Source: Saprospiraceae bacterium
GTDB lineage: Bacteria; Bacteroidota; Bacteroidia; Chitinophagales; Saprospiraceae
Assembly (NCBI GenBank): GCA_016715245.1
Contig: JADKAS010000002.1
Coordinates: forward strand, 248,001-312,000
DNA length: 64,000 bases
Direction of reading: 5' to 3'
The notes beneath the pieces were generated by a model. It was not told the DNA's origin. It did not search any database and saw nothing but the letters and a program-made list of their open reading frames with translations. A program made the translations under genes and the position numbers. The stretch's first letter is position 1, and each line of letters starts with the position of its first letter. Shown piece after piece: positions 46,950-57,317 of this stretch.

Positions 46950-47501
46950 TTGAAAAGTAGCGTATTTATTTTGTTTTGTATGATTTGTCTGATAATACCT
47001 CCGTTGGTTACCAGCACTTCTATACATTATCAGAAAAAAAAGATAAAAAGTGAAGTCAAAAAAATGATCCTTTCAGCATTGGATAAAAACGAACTGGAGC
47101 ATTTGAAGTTTTCTCAAAAGGAAATAAACACGGTTTTGAAATGGGAACATAGCCAGGAATTTGAATACAAAGGAATGATGTTTGATATTGTGCAAACAGA
47201 AATAAAAGGGGATTCTGTTTTTTATCTCTGCTGGCCGGACTATGAAGAAGCAACCTTGAAAAAAAGGCAAAAACAAATAGTCTCACTATTGATGTCAAAT
47301 GATTCCCACAGTAAAAAAAGCAGGAAAAAACTTCAGGATTATTTTAAACAACTTTTCGTAAATACAACATATTCTTACCCTGAGTATGGTTCGGGCATAA
47401 ACATAAAAAAACAATCTGAATTTGTCTTGGTCAATGACTACCACCAAAATTCCGAAAAGCCAAAGGTACCACCACCGGAATCAAATAACTATAACATCTA
47501 A
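46950..47501 (+). CDS. Small secreted or anchored protein of unknown function
   Basis: This protein of 183 residues begins at TTG 46950 because no ATG is available. The N-terminus (residues about 5-22, VFILFCMICLIIPPLVTS) is a signal peptide or anchor. The remainder is polar, with a helix-rich KKIKSEVKKMILSALDKNELEHLKFSQKE and a C-terminal disordered tail, KPKVPPPESNNYNI. It contains no family I recognise. It lies 270 bp upstream of the interrupted heme-type TonB receptor gene in the same direction, so a receptor-linked role is possible. The reading frame shows coding-like composition. Confidence 0.55.
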   Translation: MKSSVFILFCMICLIIPPLVTSTSIHYQKKKIKSEVKKMILSALDKNELEHLKFSQKEINTVLKWEHSQEFEYKGMMFDIVQTEIKGDSVFYLCWPDYEEATLKKRQKQIVSLLMSNDSHSKKSRKKLQDYFKQLFVNTTYSYPEYGSGINIKKQSEFVLVNDYHQNSEKPKVPPPESNNYNI

Positions 47502-47771
47502 TCACAGGGATTTTCTGAATCTATCACCTTGGATTGAAATCCATTTATTGATCATAATAAGGTTTATTGGATATTTTTTGACAATAAAATTATTCCTGTA
47601 TTTATTAAAACAAGTGATTTTTTTAACCTTCTCTGTGAAAGTTGAACAGGGTTTTGTTGCTTATGTAGCATTGAGGTTGAAACTTTTTTTTCCAACGCAA
47701 TTCCATTCCAGCTATAAAAAACATGGTTTATCAATGGATCTAAAGGAATTAATTAAATTTAATAATTAATA
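47502..47771. other. Gap between unknown gene and TonB receptor
   Basis: No confident gene. A 115-codon plus-strand frame (47422-47769) overlaps the upstream gene and encodes a Leu/Ile/Phe-rich stretch, but it has no recognisable family and its start lies inside another gene. Treated as doubtful. Confidence 0.3.
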
Positions 47772-50156
47772 ATGAAAATAGTATATATTTTTTTATGGCA
47801 TTTTTGTGTGCCATTATCAATTTATTCTCAAAATCTTACTGTAATAGACGAAAAAAGTAATAGACCTTTGGAGGAAGTAGTTATTGTCAGTGATAATCCC
47901 TCTGCAATAGTATCAACCAACAGTAAGGGACGTGTGGATGTTTCCTTTTTTACGGATTCTGCTTTTATTGAAATTATGGCCATGGGATAAGATCTGGTGA
48001 AATCAGACTTTCTCATAAAGATGGAAGCCTCTTCTTTCAGTTTGGATGAAATTGTGGTCTCCTCCAGTCGGTGGAACCAACTATCATATAACGTTCCCTC
48101 AAAAATTACTTCCATTTCCAATAAAGAAATCACATTGCAAAACCCTCAGAATGCAGCCGATCTTCTGGGGGTTTCCGGGGAAGTATTTGTACAGAAAAGT
48201 CAACAGGGTGGGGGAAGTCCCATGATCAGAGGATATGCGGCCAACCGGCTTGTGTATTCCGTGGACGGTGTCAGGATGAATACTGCCATTTTTAGGTCGG
48301 GCAACCTTCAGAATGTTATTTCTCTTGACCCTTTTGCTATCGAAAAAACGGAAGTGTTATTTGGTCCAGGGTCGACCATGTACGGAAGTGATGCCATTGG
48401 CGGCGTTATGAGTTTTCAAACACTTTCCCCGCAATTTTCCGATACTGATTCTACCATTGTTAATGCAAGAGCACTTTCCAGATATTCATCGGTCAATAAT
48501 GAAAAAACCTTTCATTTCGATGGAGGTTTGGGTTGGAAAAAATGGTCGTTCCTATCCTCTTTTTCTTTTTCAGATTTTGGTGATGTAAAGATGGGTAAAA
48601 ACGGCCCGGATGAATACCTCCGAACCTGGTATGTCAGGAGAGGAATCAATAATGATGAAGTTGTTTCCAATCCGGATTCCCTACTTCAGACCCCAAGCCG
48701 GTATTCTCAGTATAACTTCATGCAGAAAGTCCGCTTTGCACCAGGCAAGGCTTGGGACATAACCTACGGATTTCACTATTCTGAGACGTCTCCTTTTGCC
48801 AGATATGACAGGCTGTTGGAAGAAAGAAATAATTTACCCTCTTTTGCCGAATGGAATTACGGCCCGCAAAAATGGATGATGAATTTAATTTCCGTTCATC
48901 ATATTAGGTCGTACAGGCTTTTTGATCAAATGAATATACGTCTCGCACAACAGTCCTTTGAAGAAAGCAGAATCGACAGGAGATTTCAGAGTTTCAAAAG
49001 GAGGACCCAGATCGAAAAAGTGGACGCTTTTTCTATCAATCTTGATTTTGAAAAAAAAATAAACCATCATTCCTTTATTTACGGAGCTGAATTTGTATAC
49101 AACACAGTAGATTCTAAAGGAAGCGCCGTTGACATCAGAAACCAATCTCCACAACAAAGTGCTGACAGATATCCGGCTTCAAATTGGGTCAGTTCTGCTA
49201 TTTTTCTTCAATACCACTATACCTATTCTCCAAAATTAATGTTTCAGTTTGGGTCAAGAATAAATTCATTTTTTTTACATGCAGATTTTACAAGATTGAA
49301 GACCATTTATCCGGTTGATTATACAAATATTGATCTTCGACATGCAGCAGTTACAGGAAGTGCGGGTATGGTGTACCGACCTGCCGAAACGTGGAAATTA
49401 AGTGCTCATCTATCTACAGGTTTCAGAGCGCCAAATGTGGATGACCTGGGGAAATTATTTGATTTTGGTCCCGGAGAAATTGTGGTTCCCAATCCCTCCC
49501 TTCATTCGGAATATGTTTATAATGTAGAATTCAATATTTCAAAGGTGTTTTTTGATGTTATAAAAATGGATGTAACAGGTTATTACTCCCGGCTGACCAA
49601 TGCCATGGTACGAAGACCTTTTACGGTCAACGGCCAGGACAGTATATTGTATGACGGAGAAAACAGTAAGGTGTTTGCCATTCAAAATGCAGCCTTTGCC
49701 CAAGTGATAGGTGCAAACCTTGGAATGGAAATAAAATTGGGCGGTGGTTTTACTATCTTGTCAAGGTATAATATCCAAGTTGGAAAAGAAGAAACGGATA
49801 ATGGAGAGGTATCGTCATCGAGACATGCAGTTCCAAATTTTGGTACAACAAGACTATCTTTTGAAAAACAAGGCTGGGTTTTACAGTTATATGCACAGTA
49901 TAGTGATAAAGTCACTTTTGAAGACCTCAATCCTGAAGAGAGAGCAAAAATATTTATCTATAAAAAAGACAAGGATGGAAATCCTTATTCTCCGTCCTGG
50001 TACACCCTGAATGTTAAATCGATGTATCAACTGGGTAATCATCTGACTTTTACTGCAGGTGTTGAGAATATTACTGATCAGAGATACAGACCCTATAGTT
50101 CGGGTTTGGTTGCGGGTGGTCGCAGTTTAATTATATCTGCCAGAGTGATTCTGTAA
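47772..50156 (+). pseudogene. TonB-dependent heme-type receptor interrupted by in-frame TAA
   Basis: A signal peptide (LWHFCVPLSIYSQ) and an N-terminal regulatory-like domain (SNRPLEEVVIVSDNP) run into TAA at 47988-47990. The same frame then continues DLVKSDFLIKMEASSFSLDEIVVSS and a full receptor: plug motifs VYSVDGVRMN and FGPGSTMYGSDAIGG, then a barrel with FRAPNVDDLGKLFDFGPG and a following VVPNPSLHSE. FRAP plus NPxL is typical of heme/hemoglobin receptors. Reading TAA as TAT or TAC (Tyr) gives MAMGYDLVKSDF. As written, the receptor half lacks an export signal. It could be a true pseudogene or a base error. Confidence 0.8.
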
Positions 50157-50296
50157 AAGCAGTAATTAAGGTGAATTCATTTTTATAAAGTACAAAGTTT
50201 CTAATGAAACCCGTATCAATGTATTAAAACATCCTACATTTTTGTTTCTGTATCGTAAACCTTCATTTTCGGATTTTCTTACTGGATTTTTTTGAT

Positions 50297-50566
50297 ATGG
50301 AGTTGAAAGGCAAAGACAGAATTATTGAAATGGCCTGGGAGGACAGGACTCCCTTTGAAGCCATCAAAATTCAATTGGGAATTTCCGAAGCTGAGGTTGT
50401 TTCTGTTATGCGTCGGGAATTGAAAAAATCAAGCTTTATTTTGTAGAGGGCCAGAGTGCATAATGGCATTAGTCAGAAACACAGTAAAAATAGAAACCCT
50501 GAAATCTCCCGTTTTAAATGCACCTTACAAAGGACGATTACTCAAAATAAAATCAGCAAAAGATAA
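50297..50566 (+). pseudogene. DUF2805 (TIGR03643) small protein with TAG in place of conserved Trp
   Basis: Translation from ATG 50297 gives KDRIIEMAWEDRTPFEAIK, then VMRRELKKSSFIL, a clear DUF2805 start. TAG at 50444-50446 stops it at codon 50, where the family has Trp (SSFKLW). Past TAG the same frame continues RARVHNGISQKHSKNRN to TAA at 50564-50566, as expected of the family's basic tail. A single G-to-A change (TGG to TAG) explains it. Family members are about 75-90 residues with unknown function. The gene lies between the interrupted TonB receptor and the PhoD-like phosphatase. Confidence 0.72.
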
Positions 50567-50656
50567 TTGTCTACTTCTATTAAAATCAGAGTAACGCTTT
50601 TTGATGTGGACTTTGCACCTGGTTTTCCTTCTGCTAAAGTATTAAAGTTATAAGCC

Positions 50657-52021
50657 TTAATTTTTCTTTTTTGGGCTCATTTCCGCTTCAGTAACATTGT
50701 ATTTATACAATTCATTACCATCTGAATCAAACCATGTAGCTGCAAGTGTCCTTGCTTTCAATTTACCATCAAAACTGAGAAGGACAAAACTTCTTTTTTC
50801 AATTAAACTTCCTTCCACCCGATGCGAATTATTTTCTTTGTCAGGTGTAACTACACCGCTTGTCAGAGGAGATGAAGTTATCTCCAATATAGTATTTCCT
50901 TTTCTGTTTTTTATTACAGACAATTCACTAAAGTGGCGGTCACCCGTTAAAAAAATAACGCCTTGAATATTTTCTTCCTCCAATCGGTCAAAAAAGTACT
51001 TTTTTTCTTCCGGATAGTTGGCAAAATTTTCTTTTACGGCAGCATCACTTACCATCTGGCCGCCTACCATTACCATTTTAAAAGGTGACTGGCTACTTTT
51101 CAGGTTATTGATGAGCCATTCAATTTGTTCTTTTCCAAATATTTGACGAAGACTTGTGTCTTTCCATATTTCCGTGCGGAAACTACGGTTGTCAAGTGTA
51201 AAAAAATCAATTCCGTTAAATTCCATGGCGGTACACAAACTAGGTCCGGCAGAAAAAGATGCACAAGGCGGATTTGGCCAAAAAAGATGAAACGTTTCAT
51301 GGGCAAAAGGTTTCATGAAAAATGAACCGTTTGCGTCATTCGGGCCGAAATCATGGTCATCCCAAATGGCCAGATTGGGTCTGCCTGCCATCAGTTTTTC
51401 CAGTTCAGGCAGGGCACGTGCATGGGTATAACGGTGTACATATCCTGTTCTTGTGGACCAATCAGCTGGTCTTAAATAGATATTGTCTCCACCCCACAAC
51501 ATGAGGTCAGGGTTTTTTTTATGAATACTTTCAAAAATCTGGTAATCTCCGCCGTATGGAGATCCGGGACGATCTGTAATGGTTTCATTGATATAGGTAC
51601 AACTTCCGAATGCAGCCTTAAAAGGGCTGGGGTCCATTTTAAACCTCCAGTCCGTCTGTGTCGTTATTTCGGTCGGAAAAGTAAATAAAACTTTTTTCCT
51701 GTTGACATACACATCGTAATGATAGGTGGTTCCGGGTTGAACTTCATCCAGCAAAATACTGGCAGTGTAACCCGTTTCTTTTTTTGTAATATGTTTTTTT
51801 GTCCTGAATTTTTTGCCTTGATTTACTATATTGAAATATTCAATAAAAAGTTCAACTTCATTTTTTGTTTGCAACCAAATTAGTGCTTCTTTTTTTTCAA
51901 GATAACCAATTAAAGGTCCTGCATGTAATACATCTTTTTTTTGAACAGTTTTTTGTGAAAATCCGGAGATGATGGTCAGACAACAAAAAAGGGAGAGAAT
52001 GAACCGAACAGAAATTGACAT
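50657..52021 (-). CDS. Alkaline phosphatase D-type metallophosphoesterase (PhoD-like)
   Basis: This exported enzyme has 454 residues. The N-terminal signal (about 5-22, FILSLFCCLTIISGFSQ) lacks a twin-Arg motif. A Fn3/purple-phosphatase-like N-domain (HAGPLIGYLEKKEALIWLQT) precedes the PhoD core with AAFGSCTYINE, LMLWGGDNIYLR, LAIWDDHDFGPNDANG and the metal-binding late FLTGDRHFSELS. PhoD enzymes hydrolyse phosphodiesters with Fe/Ca centres. The C-terminus ends with basic KKKN. Stand-alone and convergent with the DUF2805 remnant. A -7 element lies just upstream. Confidence 0.9.
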   Translation of the reverse strand: MSISVRFILSLFCCLTIISGFSQKTVQKKDVLHAGPLIGYLEKKEALIWLQTKNEVELFIEYFNIVNQGKKFRTKKHITKKETGYTASILLDEVQPGTTYHYDVYVNRKKVLFTFPTEITTQTDWRFKMDPSPFKAAFGSCTYINETITDRPGSPYGGDYQIFESIHKKNPDLMLWGGDNIYLRPADWSTRTGYVHRYTHARALPELEKLMAGRPNLAIWDDHDFGPNDANGSFFMKPFAHETFHLFWPNPPCASFSAGPSLCTAMEFNGIDFFTLDNRSFRTEIWKDTSLRQIFGKEQIEWLINNLKSSQSPFKMVMVGGQMVSDAAVKENFANYPEEKKYFFDRLEEENIQGVIFLTGDRHFSELSVIKNRKGNTILEITSSPLTSGVVTPDKENNSHRVEGSLIEKRSFVLLSFDGKLKARTLAATWFDSDGNELYKYNVTEAEMSPKKKN

Positions 52022-52040
52022 TTAGGTAATATTTAATATG

Positions 52041-52048
52041 CAAATATA
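52041..52048 (-). promoter_or_regulatory. -7 element of the PhoD-like gene
   Basis: The minus strand reads TATATTTG (TAnnTTTG), 20 bp before the ATG at 52021. Confidence 0.45.
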
Positions 52049-52205
52049 AGCATTGACAGCAAAGAAGGTAAAAAATTCATTTTAATTCCAGGTTAAATAA
52101 AATGTAGTACTGAATAAAAGTAGAATTAATCGATGTTTGTCCCTTACCTGTATATTTTAAAATTACTTTTATATATAACGAATAGTAAATACCGGGATAT
52201 TGTTT

Positions 52206-52213
52206 TAATTTTG
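52206..52213 (+). promoter_or_regulatory. -7 element of the EI24 gene
   Basis: TAATTTTG matches TAnnTTTG, 25 bp upstream of the ATG at 52238. It supports that start over the upstream in-frame ones. Confidence 0.5.
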
Positions 52214-52237
52214 TTTTCTAATGAACAGGAAGTAAAA

Positions 52238-52969
52238 ATGTTAAAAGGAATACAATATTTTGTACAGGCATTTGGATGGTTAGGGCATCCTTCTATCCGG
52301 AGATATGTTTGGATAAGTGCTTTTATTTCCATCCTTTTATTTTTTGGATTGGCGGTTAGTGTTGTCCGGGTCAGTGATTGGTTTTCTGAATTGTTGAGTG
52401 GGTGGATACCCTGGGATTGGGCGGGAGAGTCAACTTTATATCAATGGCTATTGCATGTAATGTCTTTCATTATTCTTCTGGGAACATTTAAATACATTGT
52501 TCTTATTATTACCGGGCCACTGATGAGCCTTATTTCCGAAAAACTGGAAAATGAACTATCTACGCAGAAAACCGGAAGAAAGGTTCCCGGTTTTTTTGCC
52601 GGTATGACAAGAGGTGTTGCCGTCAACCTTGTCAATGTAACGAAAGAAATGGTGTACACTATCATTTTATTTATGCTGGGTTTTATTCCCGGGTTAGCCA
52701 TTATAACAACACCATTAATTTTTATTATACAGGGATATTTTGCAGGATATGGTTTAATGGATTTTTACCTTGAAAGATATTTTTCATATGGTGATTCAAA
52801 TAAAGTAGTGGGAAGAGAAAAAATATTTGCTGTGACTACAGGTGTAATTTTTGTACTGATATTTTCAATCCCTGTGATAGGTATGATTCTGGCACCTGTA
52901 TTGGGTACCATCTCTTCAACATTGTATTTTGCAAAAGGAAGGGTGATAGACGAATATACTGACTTATAA
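52238..52969 (+). CDS. EI24 domain (CysZ-like) membrane protein
   Basis: This protein of 243 residues from ATG 52238 has at least four membrane helices. The EI24/CysZ family (PF07264) is recognised from the N-terminal YFVQAFGWLGHPSIRRYVW, the central YIVLIITGPLMSLISEKLE and FIPGLAIITTPLIFIIQGYF, and the late GMILAPVLGTISSTLY. CysZ relatives take up sulfate, but the eukaryote-like EI24 branch and many bacterial members are not characterised. No cysteine-synthesis gene lies beside it. The open frame extends upstream to 52133, but a -7 element at 52206-52213 favours 52238. Confidence 0.82.
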   Translation: MLKGIQYFVQAFGWLGHPSIRRYVWISAFISILLFFGLAVSVVRVSDWFSELLSGWIPWDWAGESTLYQWLLHVMSFIILLGTFKYIVLIITGPLMSLISEKLENELSTQKTGRKVPGFFAGMTRGVAVNLVNVTKEMVYTIILFMLGFIPGLAIITTPLIFIIQGYFAGYGLMDFYLERYFSYGDSNKVVGREKIFAVTTGVIFVLIFSIPVIGMILAPVLGTISSTLYFAKGRVIDEYTDL

Positions 52970-53117
52970 AACATATACATTACATGATGTTTGAGTTTCT
53001 GATAAAAAAAACCATTCATTTTATTTATACTGACGCAATAGTTGATTTTACATATAAATTAAATCAATAATATGTAAAAAATTATTAACTTGCGCCCTGA
53101 ATGTTCAAAAACGTTTC

Positions 53118-56100
53118 ATGGACCGCAAAACGGGATTTTTTTATTTTTTGCTCAGTTTATTGGTGATACTTTTTTTCAGTATTCGATATATTGATATCAA
53201 AGAACAAAACATTGATGTTATTCGAAAAGAAGTAAACAAGAGGCTTACATCCGATTCGCTTTCTATTGTTTCAACAGATAGTATTTCTCTTCGGAATTTT
53301 AACCTGGACCCACTAGCCGAATCACCTTTCAGTGCAGAAATCTATGAAAACAATGAACTTGTCTGGTGGAATGAAGCAGCAAGAAACACTCCAAAATATA
53401 AAGATGCCCAAAATATAGTTCAGCATTCATCCAATTTTGATGTTGTATTGAGGACAGAACTAAAAAAATTTAAAAATATACGATTTGAGCCTGTTCATGA
53501 TAAAAACATTTCGGTTGAAAATGCAGATATATTATTGTTTTTCAGAGGTGTACATTATCGGGTGACTTCATTGGCTGAAGGCCTTGAAAAAGGTCTAATC
53601 TATTTTTCTGTCTGGTCTGGATATATTGTTTTTGGTTTCTGATCCAAAAATTTTTATATAAAAACAGCCAGGTGGAAGCGTTAATTAAACTTGGATTTTT
53701 TCTGATTATTTCCCGAATATTGTTTTCGGTTCCGGCCGTATTTGAAGTATTGCAACCGGTGTCTGTATTTAAAGAGGTAAGTACCAATATTTTTTTTATT
53801 TCAGCAGTTACGCTTTTACTTGATGCCTGCCTTCTCTGGCTGGTGATGAATTATCTTTTATCACCAAAAGGAAAGTTGTTTCTTCGACAGGCATCAGGAA
53901 AATATCAGTTTGGCTTCGCGTCGTTTGTCCTGTCACTTTTTTTTATTTATTGGAATTGTCTGATGAAAATGGCCGTTACCAGCGACCATGTATTTGTTGA
54001 TTTGTCAGACATCATTTCATTTGATCTGTCCAATATTTTTATTCTTTGCGGTTTGATATTCCATATGCTTGCCGGTTTTCTGGTCATTCATGCTTTATTT
54101 GTCAGTGCTCACCAACAAAAAGTATTTGGAGTAAGGAAATATATTCCATTATTTGCCGGAGTGTTGCTTACTTTACCCTTAACTTATTTTGTTGCTCTGG
54201 ACATCCAACCCATTATTTATTATCTTTTTCTTACGTCGGTCGTATTAATATTTGATGTGTATGCAGAGATGAAAGAGCAGAAACTCACTTATCTTTTGTG
54301 GTGGATGCTGTTATTTTCTACGTATATGGCAGTAGGATTTTTTCATTATGGAAATGAAAAATCAGAGAGAGAACGAAAAGTTTTTGCTGAGCAAACTTTT
54401 GCCACAACCACTCAGACAGACTTACGCAATATCAGTAAAATAAAACAAAACCTCGACACGTCTTCCATTTTTTTGAGATTGGGGGCGCTTGAGTTTCCGG
54501 CTAAATGGGACAAGGAAGAAATCAAAGAAGTCTTTTCAGGTCTGACAGGCGTACATGAAGAAAATTTTGACCTTGAATTATTTGACAACAACGGATTCAG
54601 TTTATTTTCAAATCATTTTGGCAATTACCACAAAATAAAAAGGAATTTACAGGTAGCCAAAAGAGTACAAGGGAATAATATGTTTTTTCATCCAATGATG
54701 AATAAATATTTTCTCACCTATGAGTTGTTGCCGGAAAGGCATCAGGATGGCCCATGGCTATTTGTTTTTACCTATTACATACAGCCGGGCACAAAGATAA
54801 AAAATGAAAAACTTTCGTATGCTCTTATCAGGGATGGCTTGGTGGCAGATAAAAAGTTTGAAGCCAATTTGGCACCTGCGGATTCCGAACTCATAAAAGT
54901 ATCCGGCAATGGTATTTACGGAAATTTTGTTTTTTCCGTTGTAGAAAATGACCTTGGGTACAGGCTATTAATATTCGAAAACAAACCCGGCTTACTCAAA
55001 CCTATTTCTATATTTTCATTTTTATTTGCCCTTACAGGGGTAATCATGATTCTTTTGACCTGGCTCAACACCAGAACAAAAATATTACCCGAACTTCTTC
55101 CTTTGAAACTGGGTTCAAGAGCATCACTGAAAACAAAAATACAATTGTCTATCATTCTGCTTATAATATTCAGTTTTATTGTGGTAGGGGCAGTCACGGC
55201 GTTTTATTTTTACAATCTGATTCAGGCAAATCAAAGTGGCAAGGAAAGAGAAGAAACACAAATCCTCGCCAATTCTGTGTTACAGGAAAGCCTTGACAAA
55301 GAAAGTGGCAAGGAAATAATTTCCTATTTTTATAAAAACTTACTTGACCTTTCTTATGTGCATGGGAAGAGCCTTCAGTTATATGATCGTTCCGGCAGAT
55401 TGCTGGCGACGTCAACAGAATATCCGCCGGAATTTATCATGCCTTATGGAGCTATAGAAAAACCGGGAGATTGGATGGATAAAGGAAACCTTTCCGGGGA
55501 TCAATTACATTTTGACTATATACCATTGAGAGATGGCACGGGCGTCAATATCGGATACCTCGGTATTCAACACCAGTATAGTGATATTTCCTCAAAAAGT
55601 ATTGTTGACTTTTTGGGAACGATATTAAATGTGTACATATTTTTATTTCTGATAGCCGGAGTGATTGCCATTACCATTGCTAATTCAATTACCCAGCCTA
55701 TTGCCATTCTGGCGGAAAAACTGAAAAAATTTACGCTCGGCAAATCCAACGAGTTTCTTGAATGGGAATCCAATGATGAAATTGGGTCCCTGATCCGCGA
55801 ATACAACAATCTTAATGAAGAACTTACCCGTAGCGTAGATATGTTGGCTAAAAATGAAAGGGATATGGCATGGAGAGAAATGGCCAAACAGGTGGCTCAT
55901 GAAATAAAAAATCCACTGACCCCAATGAAACTAAGTATCCAATATCTTGAAAAAACGTCAAAAGAAGATCCTTCCAAAGCACAGGATATGATTCCAAGGG
56001 TGGCAAACACACTGATAGAGCAGATCGACAATCTTTCTCAGATTGCGGTGGAATTTTCAAATTTTGCCGCCATGCCCCAGGCAAATAATGAAAAAGTGGT

Positions 56101-56572
56101 ACTCAATGACCTGGTAGTTACCATACATGATCTTTTCAGAAAAAGAGATGATATGGATATTACTTTGTCCATGCCTATTGATGATCTGGTTGTTTTTGCT
56201 GATAAGAATCACCTTGTGAGAATCCTCAATAATCTTGTTAAGAATGCTATCCAGGCCATTCCTGACCACGTGAGAGGGAAAATAAACATTGCTTTGTACG
56301 AAGAACAAAACCAAGCTTTTATTTGTGTGACAGATAACGGATCAGGGATTCCGGAATCTATGAGAGATAAGGTGTTTGCACCTAATTTTACAACAAAAAG
56401 TTCCGGAACAGGCTTGGGCTTGGCTATTTCTGCGAACATGATAGAATCTTTTAATGGTAAAATATATTTTGAATCAGAAGAAAAAGTCGGGACCAGGTTT
56501 TACATCCGTATTCCACTCATGAAAAAAGATGAGAGTTCAGATGCTCAGAGAATAAGCCTTGATGAATTATAA
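53118..56572 (+). CDS. NtrY-like transmembrane sensor histidine kinase, frameshifted
   Basis: The sensor kinase has about 1150 residues. The first segment (53118-53642) has a membrane helix (FFYFLLSLLVILFFS) and an extracytoplasmic part; the second (to 56572, in another frame) has more helices, a HAMP-type linker (KKFTLGKSNEFLEWESNDE), the H-box VAHEIKNPLTPMKLSIQYLE with the phosphoacceptor His, an N-box NNLVKNAIQAIP and G-boxes DNGSGIPE and GTGLGLAIS. One extra A in the A5 run at 53587-53591 joins them as GLEKRSNLFFCLVWIYCFWF, a membrane helix flanked by charge. No response regulator is adjacent, so the kinase is an orphan in this window. Confidence 0.85.
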
Positions 56573-56612
56573 ATAACTACCAAAGGAAAAAAAATATAAT
56601 ATCTCAAAAAAT

Positions 56613-56658
56613 TATCTTTGAAATGTATTCTCAAAATGAAATATAAATATTATCTTTG
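56613..56658 (+). promoter_or_regulatory. Promoter region of tRNA-Arg / rpmB unit
   Basis: Two TATCTTTG boxes (56613-56620 and 56651-56658) both match TAnnTTTG. The first also ends in TTTG. The downstream box fits as the -7 for the tRNA transcript, which begins at 56744. Confidence 0.5.
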
Positions 56659-56743
56659 CGCACTAATTTAAAAAAGTATGGTGAAACGCATCATAATCTT
56701 TTGAAAGTTAAGGACATAGGAAAGGTTTAAACAATCAATTTTT

Positions 56744-56817
56744 GGCCCCGTAGCTCAACTGGATAGAGTACCTGACTACGAATCAGGCGGTTGAAGGTTC
56801 GAATCCTTCCGGAGTCA
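56744..56817 (+). tRNA. tRNA-Arg (ACG)
   Basis: The cloverleaf is complete: acceptor GGCCCCG/CGGAGTC, D arm GCTC..GAGT, anticodon stem CCTGA/TCAGG (56771-56775 / 56783-56787) with anticodon ACG at 56778-56780, T arm with GGTTCGAATCC. The discriminator base is A at 56817 and CCA is not encoded. ACG tRNA-Arg is normally edited to inosine and reads CGU/CGC/CGA. The acceptor stem has a C-A mismatch at position 4-69, where T would pair. Confidence 0.92.
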
Positions 56818-56850
56818 CATTCGGAATATATATCACAAAAAGAATTTAAG

Positions 56851-57099
56851 ATGTCACGAGTTTGTCAGTTATCCGGTAAAAAACCAATGAGTGGGCACAA
56901 AGTATCACACTCAAATGTAAAGACAAAAAGAAGATTTTTACCGAATCTTTTTTCCAAAAGATTTTTTATTCCTGAAACGGGAGAATGGGTCAAATTAAAA
57001 GTATCCAATTATGCTCTTCGTATCATTGATAAAAAAGGTTTGTATGAATACCTTAAGGAGCTTAAAGCCAAAGGGGTTGATACAGGTGTTAAAATATAA
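56851..57099 (+). CDS. rpmB: 50S ribosomal protein L28
   Basis: This basic protein of 82 residues starts at ATG 56851 with SRVCQLSGKKPMSGHKVSHS, the L28 signature, followed by KTKRRFLPNLFSKRFFIPE and a C-terminal YALRIIDKKGLYEYLKEL. It binds 23S rRNA in the large subunit. The open frame also extends upstream into the tRNA gene, which is not coding. The order tRNA-Arg, rpmB, rpmG, DUF4295, ftsY is a tight unit with short gaps. Confidence 0.95.
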   Translation: MSRVCQLSGKKPMSGHKVSHSNVKTKRRFLPNLFSKRFFIPETGEWVKLKVSNYALRIIDKKGLYEYLKELKAKGVDTGVKI

Positions 57100-57126
57100 T
57101 TGTCCAGAAAAAGATAAGTTAAAGTT

Positions 57127-57315
57127 ATGGCTAAAAAATCAAAAGGCAACAGGATACAAATCATCCTTGAGTGCACCGAACATAAAACATCAGGCATGCC
57201 CGGAACTTCCAGATATGTTACTGAAAAAAACAGAAAAAATAATCCTGACAGATTAGAGATTAAAAAATTCAATCCTGTTTTAAAGAAATATACCCTTCAC
57301 AAAGAAATTAAATAA
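57127..57315 (+). CDS. rpmG: 50S ribosomal protein L33
   Basis: This protein of 62 residues has the L33 pattern: [19 protein letters not shown], then [22 protein letters not shown] and [17 protein letters not shown]. Only one Cys is visible, so this is the zinc-free (C-minus) type. It lies 27 bp after rpmB and 2 bp before the DUF4295 start, so it belongs to the same ribosomal unit. Confidence 0.95.
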   Translation: MAKKSKGNRIQIILECTEHKTSGMPGTSRYVTEKNRKNNPDRLEIKKFNPVLKKYTLHKEIK

Positions 57316-57317
57316 AC

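Noticed and set aside
47422..47769. 115-codon plus-strand ORF with a hydrophobic middle
   Set aside because: It starts inside the preceding gene, has no recognisable family, and has low-complexity composition typical of AT-rich non-coding DNA.
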